A DNA stretch of 64,000 bases, taken from assembly GCF_029869545.1 (NCBI RefSeq), contig NZ_JARWQD010000320.1:21864-85863 (forward strand), in the 5' to 3' direction. A program made the position numbers and the translations under genes. Every line of letters starts with the position of its first letter. Position 1 is the stretch's first letter. The DNA comes from Nocardia wallacei (GTDB taxonomy: Bacteria > Actinomycetota > Actinomycetes > Mycobacteriales > Mycobacteriaceae). Positions 16,666-24,093 of the stretch are shown here, piece by piece. The notes under the pieces are model-generated. The model did not search any database and was not told the origin of the DNA. It worked only from the letters and a program-made list of their open reading frames with translations.

Positions 16666-17321
16666 GGAAAAACGACTCCGTGCCGGTGCTGTCGGGGCGG
16701 GAGAAGGCGTACAACTACGTCAAGGACCAGGTGCTGACGTCGCTGCCCGCCACCGGCACCTTCCTGAACGAGCAGGAGCTCGCCACCAGCATCGGTGTCT
16801 CGCGCACGCCGGTGCGCGAGGCGCTGCTGATGCTGCAGGCCGAGGGCCTGGTCGAGATGGTGCCCAAGCGCGGCGCGCATGTTCCGGCCATGTCCGGCCG
16901 CCAGATCGCCGAGCTGATGGACCTGCGCGGTGTGCTGGAGCGCCACGCCGCCAGCCGCGCGCTGGCCGGGGGCCACGCGCCGATCGCCGCGATGCGCGCG
17001 GCGCTGACCGAACAGGAGTCCCTCGCCGACGCCGACGACGAGGGCTCGGCGCGCGAATTCATCGCGTGGGACTCGAGATTCCACCAGATCCTCGTCGACT
17101 CCGCGGGCAGCGAACTGCTGTCGAGCACCTACGCGGGCCTGCGCGCGCGGCAGCTGCGGGTCGGTCTGGCGGCGCTGTTCGCCACCGCGAACCGGCAGCA
17201 GCGGGTGTGCTGCGAGCATCAGGAGATCGTCGACGCCCTGGCCGCCGGCGACGAACCCCTGGCGCACGCGAAGATCGACGAGCATCTCGAGATCACACTG
17301 CAGATTCTGTTGCGCGCGTGA
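16662..17321 (+). CDS. GntR-family regulator, FadR/FCD subgroup
   Basis: A 219-residue regulator. The N-terminal winged HTH is KAYNYVKDQVL followed by NEQELATSIGVSRTPVREALLMLQAEGLV. The C-terminal FCD domain contains ELMDLRGVLERHAASRA, FHQILVDSAGSELLS and CCEHQEIVDALAAGD; the Asp/His positions are those that bind metal in many FCD proteins. Family members sense organic acids or amino-acid derivatives. ATG 16662 is chosen; an earlier in-frame ATG at 16647 would place the operator inside the gene. The 3' end overlaps the convergent MFS gene by 29 bp. Confidence 0.9.
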   Translation: MRKNDSVPVLSGREKAYNYVKDQVLTSLPATGTFLNEQELATSIGVSRTPVREALLMLQAEGLVEMVPKRGAHVPAMSGRQIAELMDLRGVLERHAASRALAGGHAPIAAMRAALTEQESLADADDEGSAREFIAWDSRFHQILVDSAGSELLSSTYAGLRARQLRVGLAALFATANRQQRVCCEHQEIVDALAAGDEPLAHAKIDEHLEITLQILLRA

Positions 17322-18660
17322 GGTTCTGGGACAGCTCGGCGTAGTGCTCGTCCTCTGCGTTGTCCGGATCGGAGCCCAGCGCCAGCCCGCCCAGCGTCAG
17401 CGCGGTGACGACGAGCAGATATCCGGTCAGCGGCACCCAGCTGTCGAATCGGCTGAGCAGCGTGGTGAAGATCAGCGGCGCCAGCGCTCCGCCGAACACC
17501 CCGCCGATGGTGTAGGCCAGTGAGCAGCCGGTGGAGCGCAGCCGGACCGGGAACTGCTCGGTGATGAACGCGGCCTGCGGGCCGTACATGAACGAATGGA
17601 AACTCAGCCCGACGGTGATGCCGAGAATGAGCATCAGGTGCGAGCTCGCGCCGATCATCGGGAAGAACACGAGCGTCCACGCCAGCGCCCCGGCCGCCGC
17701 GACGGCGTAGACCAGGCGGCGATTGACACGGTCGGAGATCGCTCCCGCCAGCGGGATCGTGACCAGCTGGAACGCCGAGGCGATCAGGACCGCGATCAGC
17801 ACATCGCTGCGCTCGAAATCGAGCCGGTTGGTGCCGTAGGTGATGGTGAAGACGGTGAACAGCGCGTACACGACGTCGGGTGCCAGCCGCGCGAGCACGG
17901 CCGCGACCAACTGCCGCGTCTGCGTGCGCACGACCTCGCTGATCGGGGCCTCCGGCCGGTCGCCGGACTGCTGCAGGGCCTGGAAGATCGGCGTGTCCTC
18001 CAGCCGCAGCCGGATCCAGAGGCCGAATGCCACCAGCACCGCGGAGGCCAGGAACGCGATCCGCCACCCCCAGGCCTCGAACGCCGCCTCGCTCATCGCC
18101 ACGGTCAGCAGCGCGAGCGCGCCGTTGGCGAGCAGGTTGCCCGCCGGTGGGCCGATCTGCGCGGCGGAGGCCCAGAATCCGCGGCGGCGCGGATCGCCGT
18201 ATTCGCTCGACAGCAGGACGGCCCCGCCCCATTCGCCGCCGACCGCGACGCCCTGGGCGAAGCGCAGCGTGACCAGGATGATCGGCGCCGCGATCCCGAT
18301 CGTCGCGTGGCTGGGAATCAGGCCGATCGCGAAGGTCGTCGCGCCGATCAGCAGCAGCGTCATGATCAGCAACTGCTTGCGCCCGAGGATGTCGCCGAGG
18401 CGGCCGAAGACGAAGCCGCCCACCGGCCGGGAGACGTAGCCGACGGCGTAGGTGGAGAACGCCAGGATCGTCCCGGTCAGCGGATCCTCGCCGGGGAAGA
18501 AGACCTGCGGGAACACCAGCGCCGCCGCCGTGGAGTAGACGGCGAAGTCGTACCACTCCAGCGCGGTGCCGGTGAGGCTCGCGGAGAAGGCCCTGAGCAG
18601 CGCCTTGCGGCGGACGGGCGAGGTGTTCGGCTCGGTGATGACCGAAGTATGAACCGACAT
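17293..18660 (-). CDS. MFS transporter, MHS family
   Basis: A 455-residue carrier with the MHS signature LTGTALEWYDFAVYSTAAALVF, the loop GRLGDILGRKQLLIM and VGGEWGGAVLLSSEYGD. About twelve membrane segments are visible. It resembles dicarboxylate, shikimate or metabolite proton symporters; the substrate is unknown. ATG 18660 is preceded by AAGGAGC. It is divergent from the DUF2848 gene over a 165-bp region with the second GntR-type site, and probably imports the substrate of the nearby amidase or DUF2848 protein. Confidence 0.88.
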   Translation of the reverse strand: MSVHTSVITEPNTSPVRRKALLRAFSASLTGTALEWYDFAVYSTAAALVFPQVFFPGEDPLTGTILAFSTYAVGYVSRPVGGFVFGRLGDILGRKQLLIMTLLLIGATTFAIGLIPSHATIGIAAPIILVTLRFAQGVAVGGEWGGAVLLSSEYGDPRRRGFWASAAQIGPPAGNLLANGALALLTVAMSEAAFEAWGWRIAFLASAVLVAFGLWIRLRLEDTPIFQALQQSGDRPEAPISEVVRTQTRQLVAAVLARLAPDVVYALFTVFTITYGTNRLDFERSDVLIAVLIASAFQLVTIPLAGAISDRVNRRLVYAVAAAGALAWTLVFFPMIGASSHLMLILGITVGLSFHSFMYGPQAAFITEQFPVRLRSTGCSLAYTIGGVFGGALAPLIFTTLLSRFDSWVPLTGYLLVVTALTLGGLALGSDPDNAEDEHYAELSQNLTRATESAV

Positions 18661-18735
18661 GGTGCTCCTTGCGAAATCGAACAGCACCGACGCGGGGCGG
18701 GGTGTGCTCCCGATCACGCCGACTGTTGTACGACA

Positions 18736-18753
18736 CATATACTTGCTGTATAC
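18736..18753. promoter_or_regulatory. Candidate GntR operator, site 2
   Basis: CATATACTTGCTGTATAC repeats the layout of the 16648-16665 element: two NNTATAC-type 7-mers, direct, with a 4-nt spacer, again containing TGTATACA (to 18754). It lies between the divergent MFS (start 18660) and DUF2848 (start 18826) genes. Confidence 0.55.
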
Positions 18754-18825
18754 AAGACATATGCGCAAGCCCCCGGCCGTAAACAGTTGATTTCCGGGGC
18801 CGCACCAGCGACAGGAGGACTCCGG

Positions 18826-19509
18826 ATGCCCCAGCTCAGTTTCGCCCTGCCGGACGGCACGACCGAGACCGTGGACGTCACCGCCGTCCTCAACGCGGGG
18901 TATGCCGGTCGCGATCAGGCCGAGGTCGCCGCGCACATCGCGGAACTGGCGGAGCTGGGTGTGCCCGCCCCGAGCGCCACGCCCGCCCTCTATCCGGTCT
19001 CGCCGTACCTGGCGCAGCAGACCGACGAGGTGTTCGTGCAGCACGGCCGCACCTCGGGCGAGGCCGAGTGGGCGCTGGTCATCACGGCCCACGAGGTGCT
19101 GCTCACCGTCGCGTGCGACCACACCGACCGCGCGCTGGAGGTGCACGGGGTCGCCTGGAGCAAGAACGCCGCGCCCGACGTGCTCGGGACCCGCGCCTGG
19201 CGGCTGTCCGAGATCGCCGACCGCCTCGACGACATCACGCTGAAAGCCTGGGTGGGACACGGTGATTCGGTCCGGCTCATCCAGGAGGGCACCCTCGGCG
19301 ACCTGCTCGCCCCGGCCTATTGGCTGGACGTGCTGGCCCGGCGCGGCGAGGACAAGCCGGGCACGGTCCTGATCTCGGGGACGATCTCGATGCTGCCCGG
19401 AGTCGACCAGTTCGGCGACTCGTGGCGGGTCGAGATGACCGATCCGGCCACCGGCGACACCCTCGCCTGCGCCTACCGCACGGTGCCGATGCCCGAGGCC
19501 ATCGGCTGA
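18826..19509 (+). CDS. DUF2848 family protein
   Basis: A 227-residue protein resembling DUF2848, a fumarylacetoacetase-like family of unknown function. Recognisable parts are GYAGRDQAEVAAHIAELAELGVPAPS near the start, then ACDHTDRALEVHGVAWSKNAAPDVLGTRAW, and LISGTISMLPGV near the end. The His-Thr-Asp and Ser-Lys residues may form a site, but no reaction is known to me. The ATG at 18826 follows AGGAGG at 18813-18818. It shares a putative GntR site with the divergent MFS gene, so the amidase, carrier and DUF2848 protein look like one regulon for an amide or acid. Confidence 0.75.
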   Translation: MPQLSFALPDGTTETVDVTAVLNAGYAGRDQAEVAAHIAELAELGVPAPSATPALYPVSPYLAQQTDEVFVQHGRTSGEAEWALVITAHEVLLTVACDHTDRALEVHGVAWSKNAAPDVLGTRAWRLSEIADRLDDITLKAWVGHGDSVRLIQEGTLGDLLAPAYWLDVLARRGEDKPGTVLISGTISMLPGVDQFGDSWRVEMTDPATGDTLACAYRTVPMPEAIG

Positions 19510-19564
19510 CCGGCGGTCGCGGCCGGATTGTCGCGGACCGGCCCGCGGGACGGGGCCGACGGCA

Positions 19565-19570
19565 TACGCT
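19565..19570 (+). promoter_or_regulatory. Candidate -10 box for a leaderless FGGY kinase mRNA
   Basis: TACGCT lies 7 nt before the GTG start at 19578, the spacing seen for leaderless actinobacterial transcripts. No ribosome-binding site precedes the GTG. Confidence 0.35.
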
Positions 19571-19577
19571 GACGCAC

Positions 19578-21056
19578 GTGGATGTGCTGGTTGGAATTGA
19601 TCTCGGGACGGGGAGTAGCAAGGGGGTTCTGGTTCGGCCGGACGGCGTCGTGGTCGCCGAACATCAGGTCTCGCACGAGATATCGCTGCCGCGGCCGGGC
19701 TGGGCCGAGGTCGATCCGGTCGGGATGTGGTGGAGCGAGGTGTGCGAGATCAGCCGGGCGCTGGTCGCGGCCGCGCCGCCGGGAGCGCGGATCGCGGGCA
19801 TGTGCGTCAGCGGTGTGGGCCCGTGCCTGGTGCTGTGCGACGACAACCTCGACCCGGTGCGCCCGGCCATCCTGTACGGCATCGACTCGCGCGCCACGGC
19901 CGAGATCGCCGCGCTCACCGAGCTGTTCGGGCCCGACGAGATTCTGCGGCGGGCGGGCAAGTCGCTGTCCAGCCAGGCGGTGGGGCCCAAGGTCGAATGG
20001 GTCCGCAACCACGAACCCGAGGTGTTCGCGCGGGCGCGGCGCTGGTACGGCTCGAACTCCTTCGTCGTGGCCAAGCTGACCGGCGAATACGTACAGGACC
20101 ATCACACGGCGAGCCAGTGCGATCCGCTGTACGCGATCCGCGAGTTCGACTGGAATGCGGACTGGGCCGAGCGCATCCTGGGCGGGCTGCCGCTGCCGCG
20201 GCTGGCGTGGCCGTCGGAGGTGGTCGGCACAATGCACGCGGAAGCGGCGGCGCAGACCGGGATTCCGGCCGGTACGCCGGTCGCCGCGGGTACCGTCGAC
20301 GCCTACTCCGAGGCATTCAGCGTGGGCGTGCGGCAGCCCGGCGATCTCATGCTCATGTACGGCTCGACGATGTTCCTGGTGCAGGTGCTGGAGAAGTTCC
20401 ACACCAACCCGGCGCTGTGGACGACGACGGGCGTCGAGGCGGGCACCTTCGCGCTGGCGGCGGGCACCTCGACCGCGGGCAGCCTGACCCAGTGGCTCCA
20501 GAAGGTCACCGGCGGAGCGCCTTTCGGCGAGCTGATGGCCGAGGCCGCGGCGGTGCCGCCCGGATCCGAGGGGCTGGTGGTGCTGCCGTACCTCGCGGGC
20601 GAGCGCACGCCGGTCTTCGATCCCGACGCGCGCGGCGTGGTCGCCGGGCTGACCCTGCGGCACGGTCGCGGACATCTGTTCCGGGCGTCGTACGAGGGGA
20701 TTTCGTTCGGCATCCGCCAGATCCTGGAGATGTTCGACGACGCCGACTCGCCGGTGACCCGCGCGGTCGGCGTCGGCGGCGGTCTCCGCAGTCCCGTGTG
20801 GACGCAGGCCCTCAGCGATATCACCGGCCTGACCCAGCTGGTGCCCGAGCAGGCCATCGGCGCCAGCTACGGCGACGCCCTCCTGGCCGCGATCGGTGTG
20901 GAACTCGTTGCCCCCGAAACGGATTGGGCCCGCATCGCCCGCGAGGTCCCGCCCGACCCCGGCAACCGCGAACTGTACGACAACCTGTACAAGACCTGGC
21001 TCGAGCTGTACCCGGCAACCCGCGACCAAGTCCACCGCCTGGTGGAACTCGGCTAG
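19578..21056 (+). CDS. FGGY-family carbohydrate kinase (xylulokinase-like)
   Basis: A 492-residue sugar kinase. The N-terminal phosphate loop is VGIDLGTGSSKGVLV, and the C-terminal half contains YLAGERTPVFDPDARGVVAGL, FRASYEGISFGIRQILEMF and AVGVGGGLRSPVWTQALSDITG, the usual FGGY signatures. It phosphorylates a ketose or polyol; xylulose, erythritol or L-erythrulose are all possible. GTG 19578 is the start, without a Shine-Dalgarno site. It sits at the left edge of the polyol cluster and converges with the SDR gene. The neighbours argue for a C4/C5 polyol product, but the substrate is inference. Confidence 0.88.
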   Translation: MDVLVGIDLGTGSSKGVLVRPDGVVVAEHQVSHEISLPRPGWAEVDPVGMWWSEVCEISRALVAAAPPGARIAGMCVSGVGPCLVLCDDNLDPVRPAILYGIDSRATAEIAALTELFGPDEILRRAGKSLSSQAVGPKVEWVRNHEPEVFARARRWYGSNSFVVAKLTGEYVQDHHTASQCDPLYAIREFDWNADWAERILGGLPLPRLAWPSEVVGTMHAEAAAQTGIPAGTPVAAGTVDAYSEAFSVGVRQPGDLMLMYGSTMFLVQVLEKFHTNPALWTTTGVEAGTFALAAGTSTAGSLTQWLQKVTGGAPFGELMAEAAAVPPGSEGLVVLPYLAGERTPVFDPDARGVVAGLTLRHGRGHLFRASYEGISFGIRQILEMFDDADSPVTRAVGVGGGLRSPVWTQALSDITGLTQLVPEQAIGASYGDALLAAIGVELVAPETDWARIAREVPPDPGNRELYDNLYKTWLELYPATRDQVHRLVELG

Positions 21057-21060
21057 TTCC
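21044..21060. terminator. Short hairpin at a convergent gene end
   Basis: GGAACT (21044-21049) and AGTTCC (21055-21060) form a perfect 6-bp stem with a 5-nt loop over the kinase stop codon, facing the convergent SDR gene. There is no T-tract, so function as a terminator is uncertain. Confidence 0.35.
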
Positions 21061-21066
21061 GCGCGG

Positions 21067-21828
21067 TCAGCTTACTCCGTAGCCGCCGTCTATCGGGATC
21101 TCGGTGCCGGTGATCATGGAGGAGAGGTCGGAGGCGAGGAAGAGGGCGGTGGCGGAGACCTCGGCGGGGACGGCGAAGCGGCCCAGGGGGATTCGGGCGA
21201 GCATGGGGGCCGACTTGGCTTCCTCGCCCCAGACCTTGCGGCCCATGTCGGTCAGGACGACGGTCGGGCAGATCGAGTTGGCGCGGACGCCGCGCGGGCC
21301 CAGTTCCAGCGCGAGGACCTTCGTGGCCATCACGAGCCCCGCCTTCGAGGTGCAGTAGGCGTAGTGCTCGGGCAGGGCGCGCAGGGCGGCGGCCGAGGCG
21401 ACGGTGACGATCGACCCGCCCCCGGCCTCGGCCATGGCGGAGCCGACCTCGGCGGCCAGCAGCGCGGGGGCGCGCAGGTTGACCGCGAGCACTTCGTCGA
21501 AGGCGGGCGCGGTCAGGCCGGAGACCGGCTCCGGGTGGGAGATCCCGGCATTGTTGATCAGCGCGTCCAGCCCGCCGAAGGCCGCGGCGGCGTCGGCCGC
21601 CAAACGCGCGGGCGCCTCCGGCTCGGACAGATCCGCGGCCACGGCGGCCGCGCGAATACCGTACTGCCGCTCCAATTTTCGGGCCTGTTGCGTCAGCGCA
21701 CCCGCGTCCCGTCCGGACAGCACCAGACTGGCGCCCGCACCGGCGAACGTCTCCGCGAGGTCGGCCCCGATTCCCCGGGAGGCGCCGGTGATCAGGACCC
21801 GCTTGCCGTCGAGTCGGATGGAATTCAC
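21067..21828 (-). CDS. SDR-family polyol dehydrogenase-like oxidoreductase
   Basis: A 253-residue classical SDR. The cofactor site is VLITGASRGIGADLA, NNAGIS is present, catalytic Ser and Tyr-x3-Lys fall in VASAAALRALPEHYAYCTSKAG, and the C-terminus is GTEIPIDGGYGVS. In M. smegmatis an SDR oxidises D-threitol to D-erythrulose in a similarly composed locus, and this gene could play that role. The GTG start at 21828 overlaps the stop of the SorC regulator gene by 4 bp, so it is transcribed with its likely regulator. Confidence 0.85.
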   Translation of the reverse strand: MNSIRLDGKRVLITGASRGIGADLAETFAGAGASLVLSGRDAGALTQQARKLERQYGIRAAAVAADLSEPEAPARLAADAAAAFGGLDALINNAGISHPEPVSGLTAPAFDEVLAVNLRAPALLAAEVGSAMAEAGGGSIVTVASAAALRALPEHYAYCTSKAGLVMATKVLALELGPRGVRANSICPTVVLTDMGRKVWGEEAKSAPMLARIPLGRFAVPAEVSATALFLASDLSSMITGTEIPIDGGYGVS

Positions 21829-22814
21829 TTGCTCTCCAGAAGTTCTCGTGCGGTCGCGGGATCGGTGACGAGCCGGTTGAAGTATCCGGCCCGGGCCCCG
21901 GCCAGGATCGGCGCGACCTTCTCGCTGCCGACGGCCACCGCGATACCCACCGGGATCTGTTGCAGCACCGGCAGATCCACCGCGATCAGGCGCTCGCCGC
22001 CCGGAAAATCCACGGGCTCGCCCGCGCGGTCGTAGAACCGCGAGCAGACATCGCCCACGGCGGCCCGCAGCGAGGCGGCGGTGGTGGGCACGAACTGCGG
22101 GATATCGTCGCGCAGCAGCGGGGGAGCGCCGACACCCATCAGGGCGCAGCGGGCCCGGGGCCACAGATCCAGCACCCGCTGGATGGACGGATCGGCGTGC
22201 AGGGTGTCGTAGAGGTCGGGGCCCGGAAGCGCCGGGGCGAACAGGTAATTGGGGCGGCCGCCGAGCTTGGTGGAGATCAGCCGCGTGATCTCGTTGGTCT
22301 GATACCAGCCCTCCGGCTGATCGTTGCCACCGACGGTGGGGACCACGAGCACGCCCGGAATGCGTTCGAGATCGAACTGCGCCACCTCGTACACGGTGCG
22401 GCCCGACGACACCAGCAGCACATCGCCCGGCACCAGGCCGACCTCGGTCAGCGCGCGCGACACCGCCGGCGCCAGGTAACTGCCCATGACCTCGACCGTC
22501 GGCTTGGCCGGGGTGGGTGCGGGCAGCGGTGCCGACAGGTAGACCCGTTGCAGCCCAACGGCTTCGGCGACGGTGCCCGCCAGATCGGCCTCGTCGCCCT
22601 CGTGCGGTGCGCGGACCTCGATGCGCACGATGCCCTGGCGGCGTGCCTGCGACAGCAGCCGGCTCACGGTCGCCCGGCTGACCCGCAGCTTCGCGGCGAC
22701 CTGGGCCTGGGTGGCGTCCTCCTCGTAGTACATCTTCGCGGCCGCGTAGAGCTGCGACGGCGCGAAAGTGCCGCTCTCGGCGGGCGTTTGCGCCGGAGTG
22801 TCGGGGCTCTGCAT
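21825..22814 (-). CDS. SorC/DeoR-type sugar-binding transcriptional regulator
   Basis: A 329-residue SorC-family regulator. The N-terminal HTH is LYAAAKMYYEEDATQAQVAAKLRVSRATVSRLLSQARRQGIV, followed by a sugar-phosphate-binding domain with GDVLLVSSGRTVYEVA, VPTVGGNDQ and ALMGVGAPPLL. Such proteins respond to phosphorylated intermediates. ATG 22814 is preferred over a TTG at 22838 that falls inside an operator-like dyad and lacks a ribosome site. It is co-transcribed with the SDR gene and divergent from the dehydrogenase/ABC operon. Three dyad-like sites between the two promoters point to control of both. Confidence 0.88.
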   Translation of the reverse strand: MQSPDTPAQTPAESGTFAPSQLYAAAKMYYEEDATQAQVAAKLRVSRATVSRLLSQARRQGIVRIEVRAPHEGDEADLAGTVAEAVGLQRVYLSAPLPAPTPAKPTVEVMGSYLAPAVSRALTEVGLVPGDVLLVSSGRTVYEVAQFDLERIPGVLVVPTVGGNDQPEGWYQTNEITRLISTKLGGRPNYLFAPALPGPDLYDTLHADPSIQRVLDLWPRARCALMGVGAPPLLRDDIPQFVPTTAASLRAAVGDVCSRFYDRAGEPVDFPGGERLIAVDLPVLQQIPVGIAVAVGSEKVAPILAGARAGYFNRLVTDPATARELLESK

Positions 22815-22831
22815 AGCCTGCAGTATTCCAT

Positions 22832-22886
22832 TGAACAAATGTTCACGCCATAGGTGCGGTGAACATTCGTTCTGGACAAATGTAAA
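22832..22886. promoter_or_regulatory. Three SorC operator-like sites
   Basis: A perfect dyad TGAACAAATGTTCA (22832-22845) is followed by TGAACATTCGTTCT (22860-22873) and TGGACAAATGTAAA (22873-22886). The three 14-mers share TGRACA at the left and lie 28 and 13 bp apart. They sit between the divergent regulator and dehydrogenase genes, and the third overlaps the -35 box of the latter. Confidence 0.6.
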
Positions 22887-22902
22887 CGAGGTGAGTTAGT
22901 GT
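22873..22902 (+). promoter_or_regulatory. Promoter of the polyol dehydrogenase/ABC operon
   Basis: TGGACA (22873-22878) and TAGTGT (22897-22902) form a -35/-10 pair with an 18-nt spacer. Transcription would start near 22909, giving a short leader before ATG 22933. The -35 lies within the third SorC-like site. Confidence 0.5.
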
Positions 22903-22932
22903 GATTGCCGACACACGATGAAGGGCAGTGCG

Positions 22933-24006
22933 ATGACGGAGAAGATGCAGGCGGTGATCTGCCACGGACCCGGCGACTACCGGCTGGAGGAGGTGCCCGT
23001 CCCGGTTCCCGGTCCGGGCGAGGCGCTGGTTCGCGTCGAGGCGGTCGGCATCTGCGCGAGCGATCTGAAGTGCTACCACGGCGCGACCAAGTTCTGGGGC
23101 GACGAGAGCCGCCCCGCCTACGCCGAGACGGGGGTCATCCCCGGGCACGAATTCGTCGGCGAGATAGTGCAACTCGACGAGGAGGCGGCCGCGCGGCGGG
23201 GCCTCGAGGTCGGCGACCGGGTGGTGTCCGAGCAGATCGTGCCGTGCTGGGAATGCCGCTACTGCCTGCGCGGCCAGTACCACATGTGCGCGCCGCACGC
23301 GATCTACGGCTTCAAGCGCCGCACCCCCGGGGCGATGGCGAAGTACATGGTGTATCCGGTCGAGGCGCTGGTGCACAAGGTGTCGAAGAGTCTGCCGCCC
23401 GCGCACGCCGCGTTCACCGAGCCGCTGTCGTGCTCGCTGCACGCGGTGGAGCGCGCGGGGATCACCTTCGACGATGTCGTGGTGGTGGCGGGCTGCGGCC
23501 CGATCGGTCTGGGCATGGTCGCCGGGGCGCGGGCGAAGAATCCGGCCCACGTGGTCGCGCTGGACATGGCCCCGGAGAAGCTCGAGCTGGCGCGGGAATG
23601 CGGCGCCGACATCGTGATCGACATCCGCACCGAGGACGCGGAGGCGATCGTCAAGGATCTCACCGGCGGCTACGGCGCCGATGTGTACCTGGAGGGCACC
23701 GGACATCCCTCGGCGGTGCCGCAGGGCCTGAATCTGTTGCGCAAGTTGGGAACCTACGTCGAGTACGGCGTCTTCGGCAGCGATGTGACCGTCGACTGGA
23801 GCATCATCAGCGACGACAAGGAACTCGACGTGCGCGGTGCGCATCTCGGTCCGCACTGCTGGCCCGCGGCCATCCGGATGCTCGAATCCGGCGTGCTGCC
23901 GATGGACAGGATCTGCACGCATCAGTTGCCGCTCAGCGACTTTCAGAAGGGATTGGATCTGGTGGCGAGCGGGACGGAGTCGGTCAAGGTGTCGCTGATT
24001 CCGTAG
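22933..24006 (+). CDS. Zinc-dependent polyol dehydrogenase (erythritol/L-threitol dehydrogenase-like)
   Basis: A 357-residue medium-chain dehydrogenase. Catalytic zinc ligands are Cys41 (GICASD) and His72-Glu73 (PGHEFVGE). The structural zinc lobe is CWECRYCLRGQYHMC with four cysteines, and the NAD site is AGCGPIGLG. It resembles the sorbitol/threonine dehydrogenase branch and, with the neighbours, the M. smegmatis erythritol/L-threitol dehydrogenase. It would oxidise a sugar alcohol to a ketose. ATG 22933 has AAGGG at 22921-22925; ATG 22918 is also in frame. It is the first gene of the ABC-kinase-isomerase operon. Confidence 0.88.
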   Translation: MTEKMQAVICHGPGDYRLEEVPVPVPGPGEALVRVEAVGICASDLKCYHGATKFWGDESRPAYAETGVIPGHEFVGEIVQLDEEAAARRGLEVGDRVVSEQIVPCWECRYCLRGQYHMCAPHAIYGFKRRTPGAMAKYMVYPVEALVHKVSKSLPPAHAAFTEPLSCSLHAVERAGITFDDVVVVAGCGPIGLGMVAGARAKNPAHVVALDMAPEKLELARECGADIVIDIRTEDAEAIVKDLTGGYGADVYLEGTGHPSAVPQGLNLLRKLGTYVEYGVFGSDVTVDWSIISDDKELDVRGAHLGPHCWPAAIRMLESGVLPMDRICTHQLPLSDFQKGLDLVASGTESVKVSLIP

Positions 24007-24029
24007 GTCCCTCCGGACATGACGAGGGA

Positions 24030-24060
24030 CGGCGGAGGTCTGATGAGGGGACATCCGCCG
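24030..24060 (+). promoter_or_regulatory. Hairpin between dehydrogenase and SBP genes
   Basis: CGGCGGA (24030-24036) and TCCGCCG (24054-24060) are a perfect 7-bp inverted repeat with a 17-nt loop in the 87-bp gap. It may partly end transcription or protect the 5' end of the abundant binding-protein message. Confidence 0.35.
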
Positions 24061-24093
24061 AGAACCAGGGGATAGGCGATCCGAGGAAGTTCG

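Noticed and set aside
22815..22838. TTG start for the SorC regulator
   Set aside because: It lies within an operator-like dyad and has no ribosome site; ATG 22814 is better.
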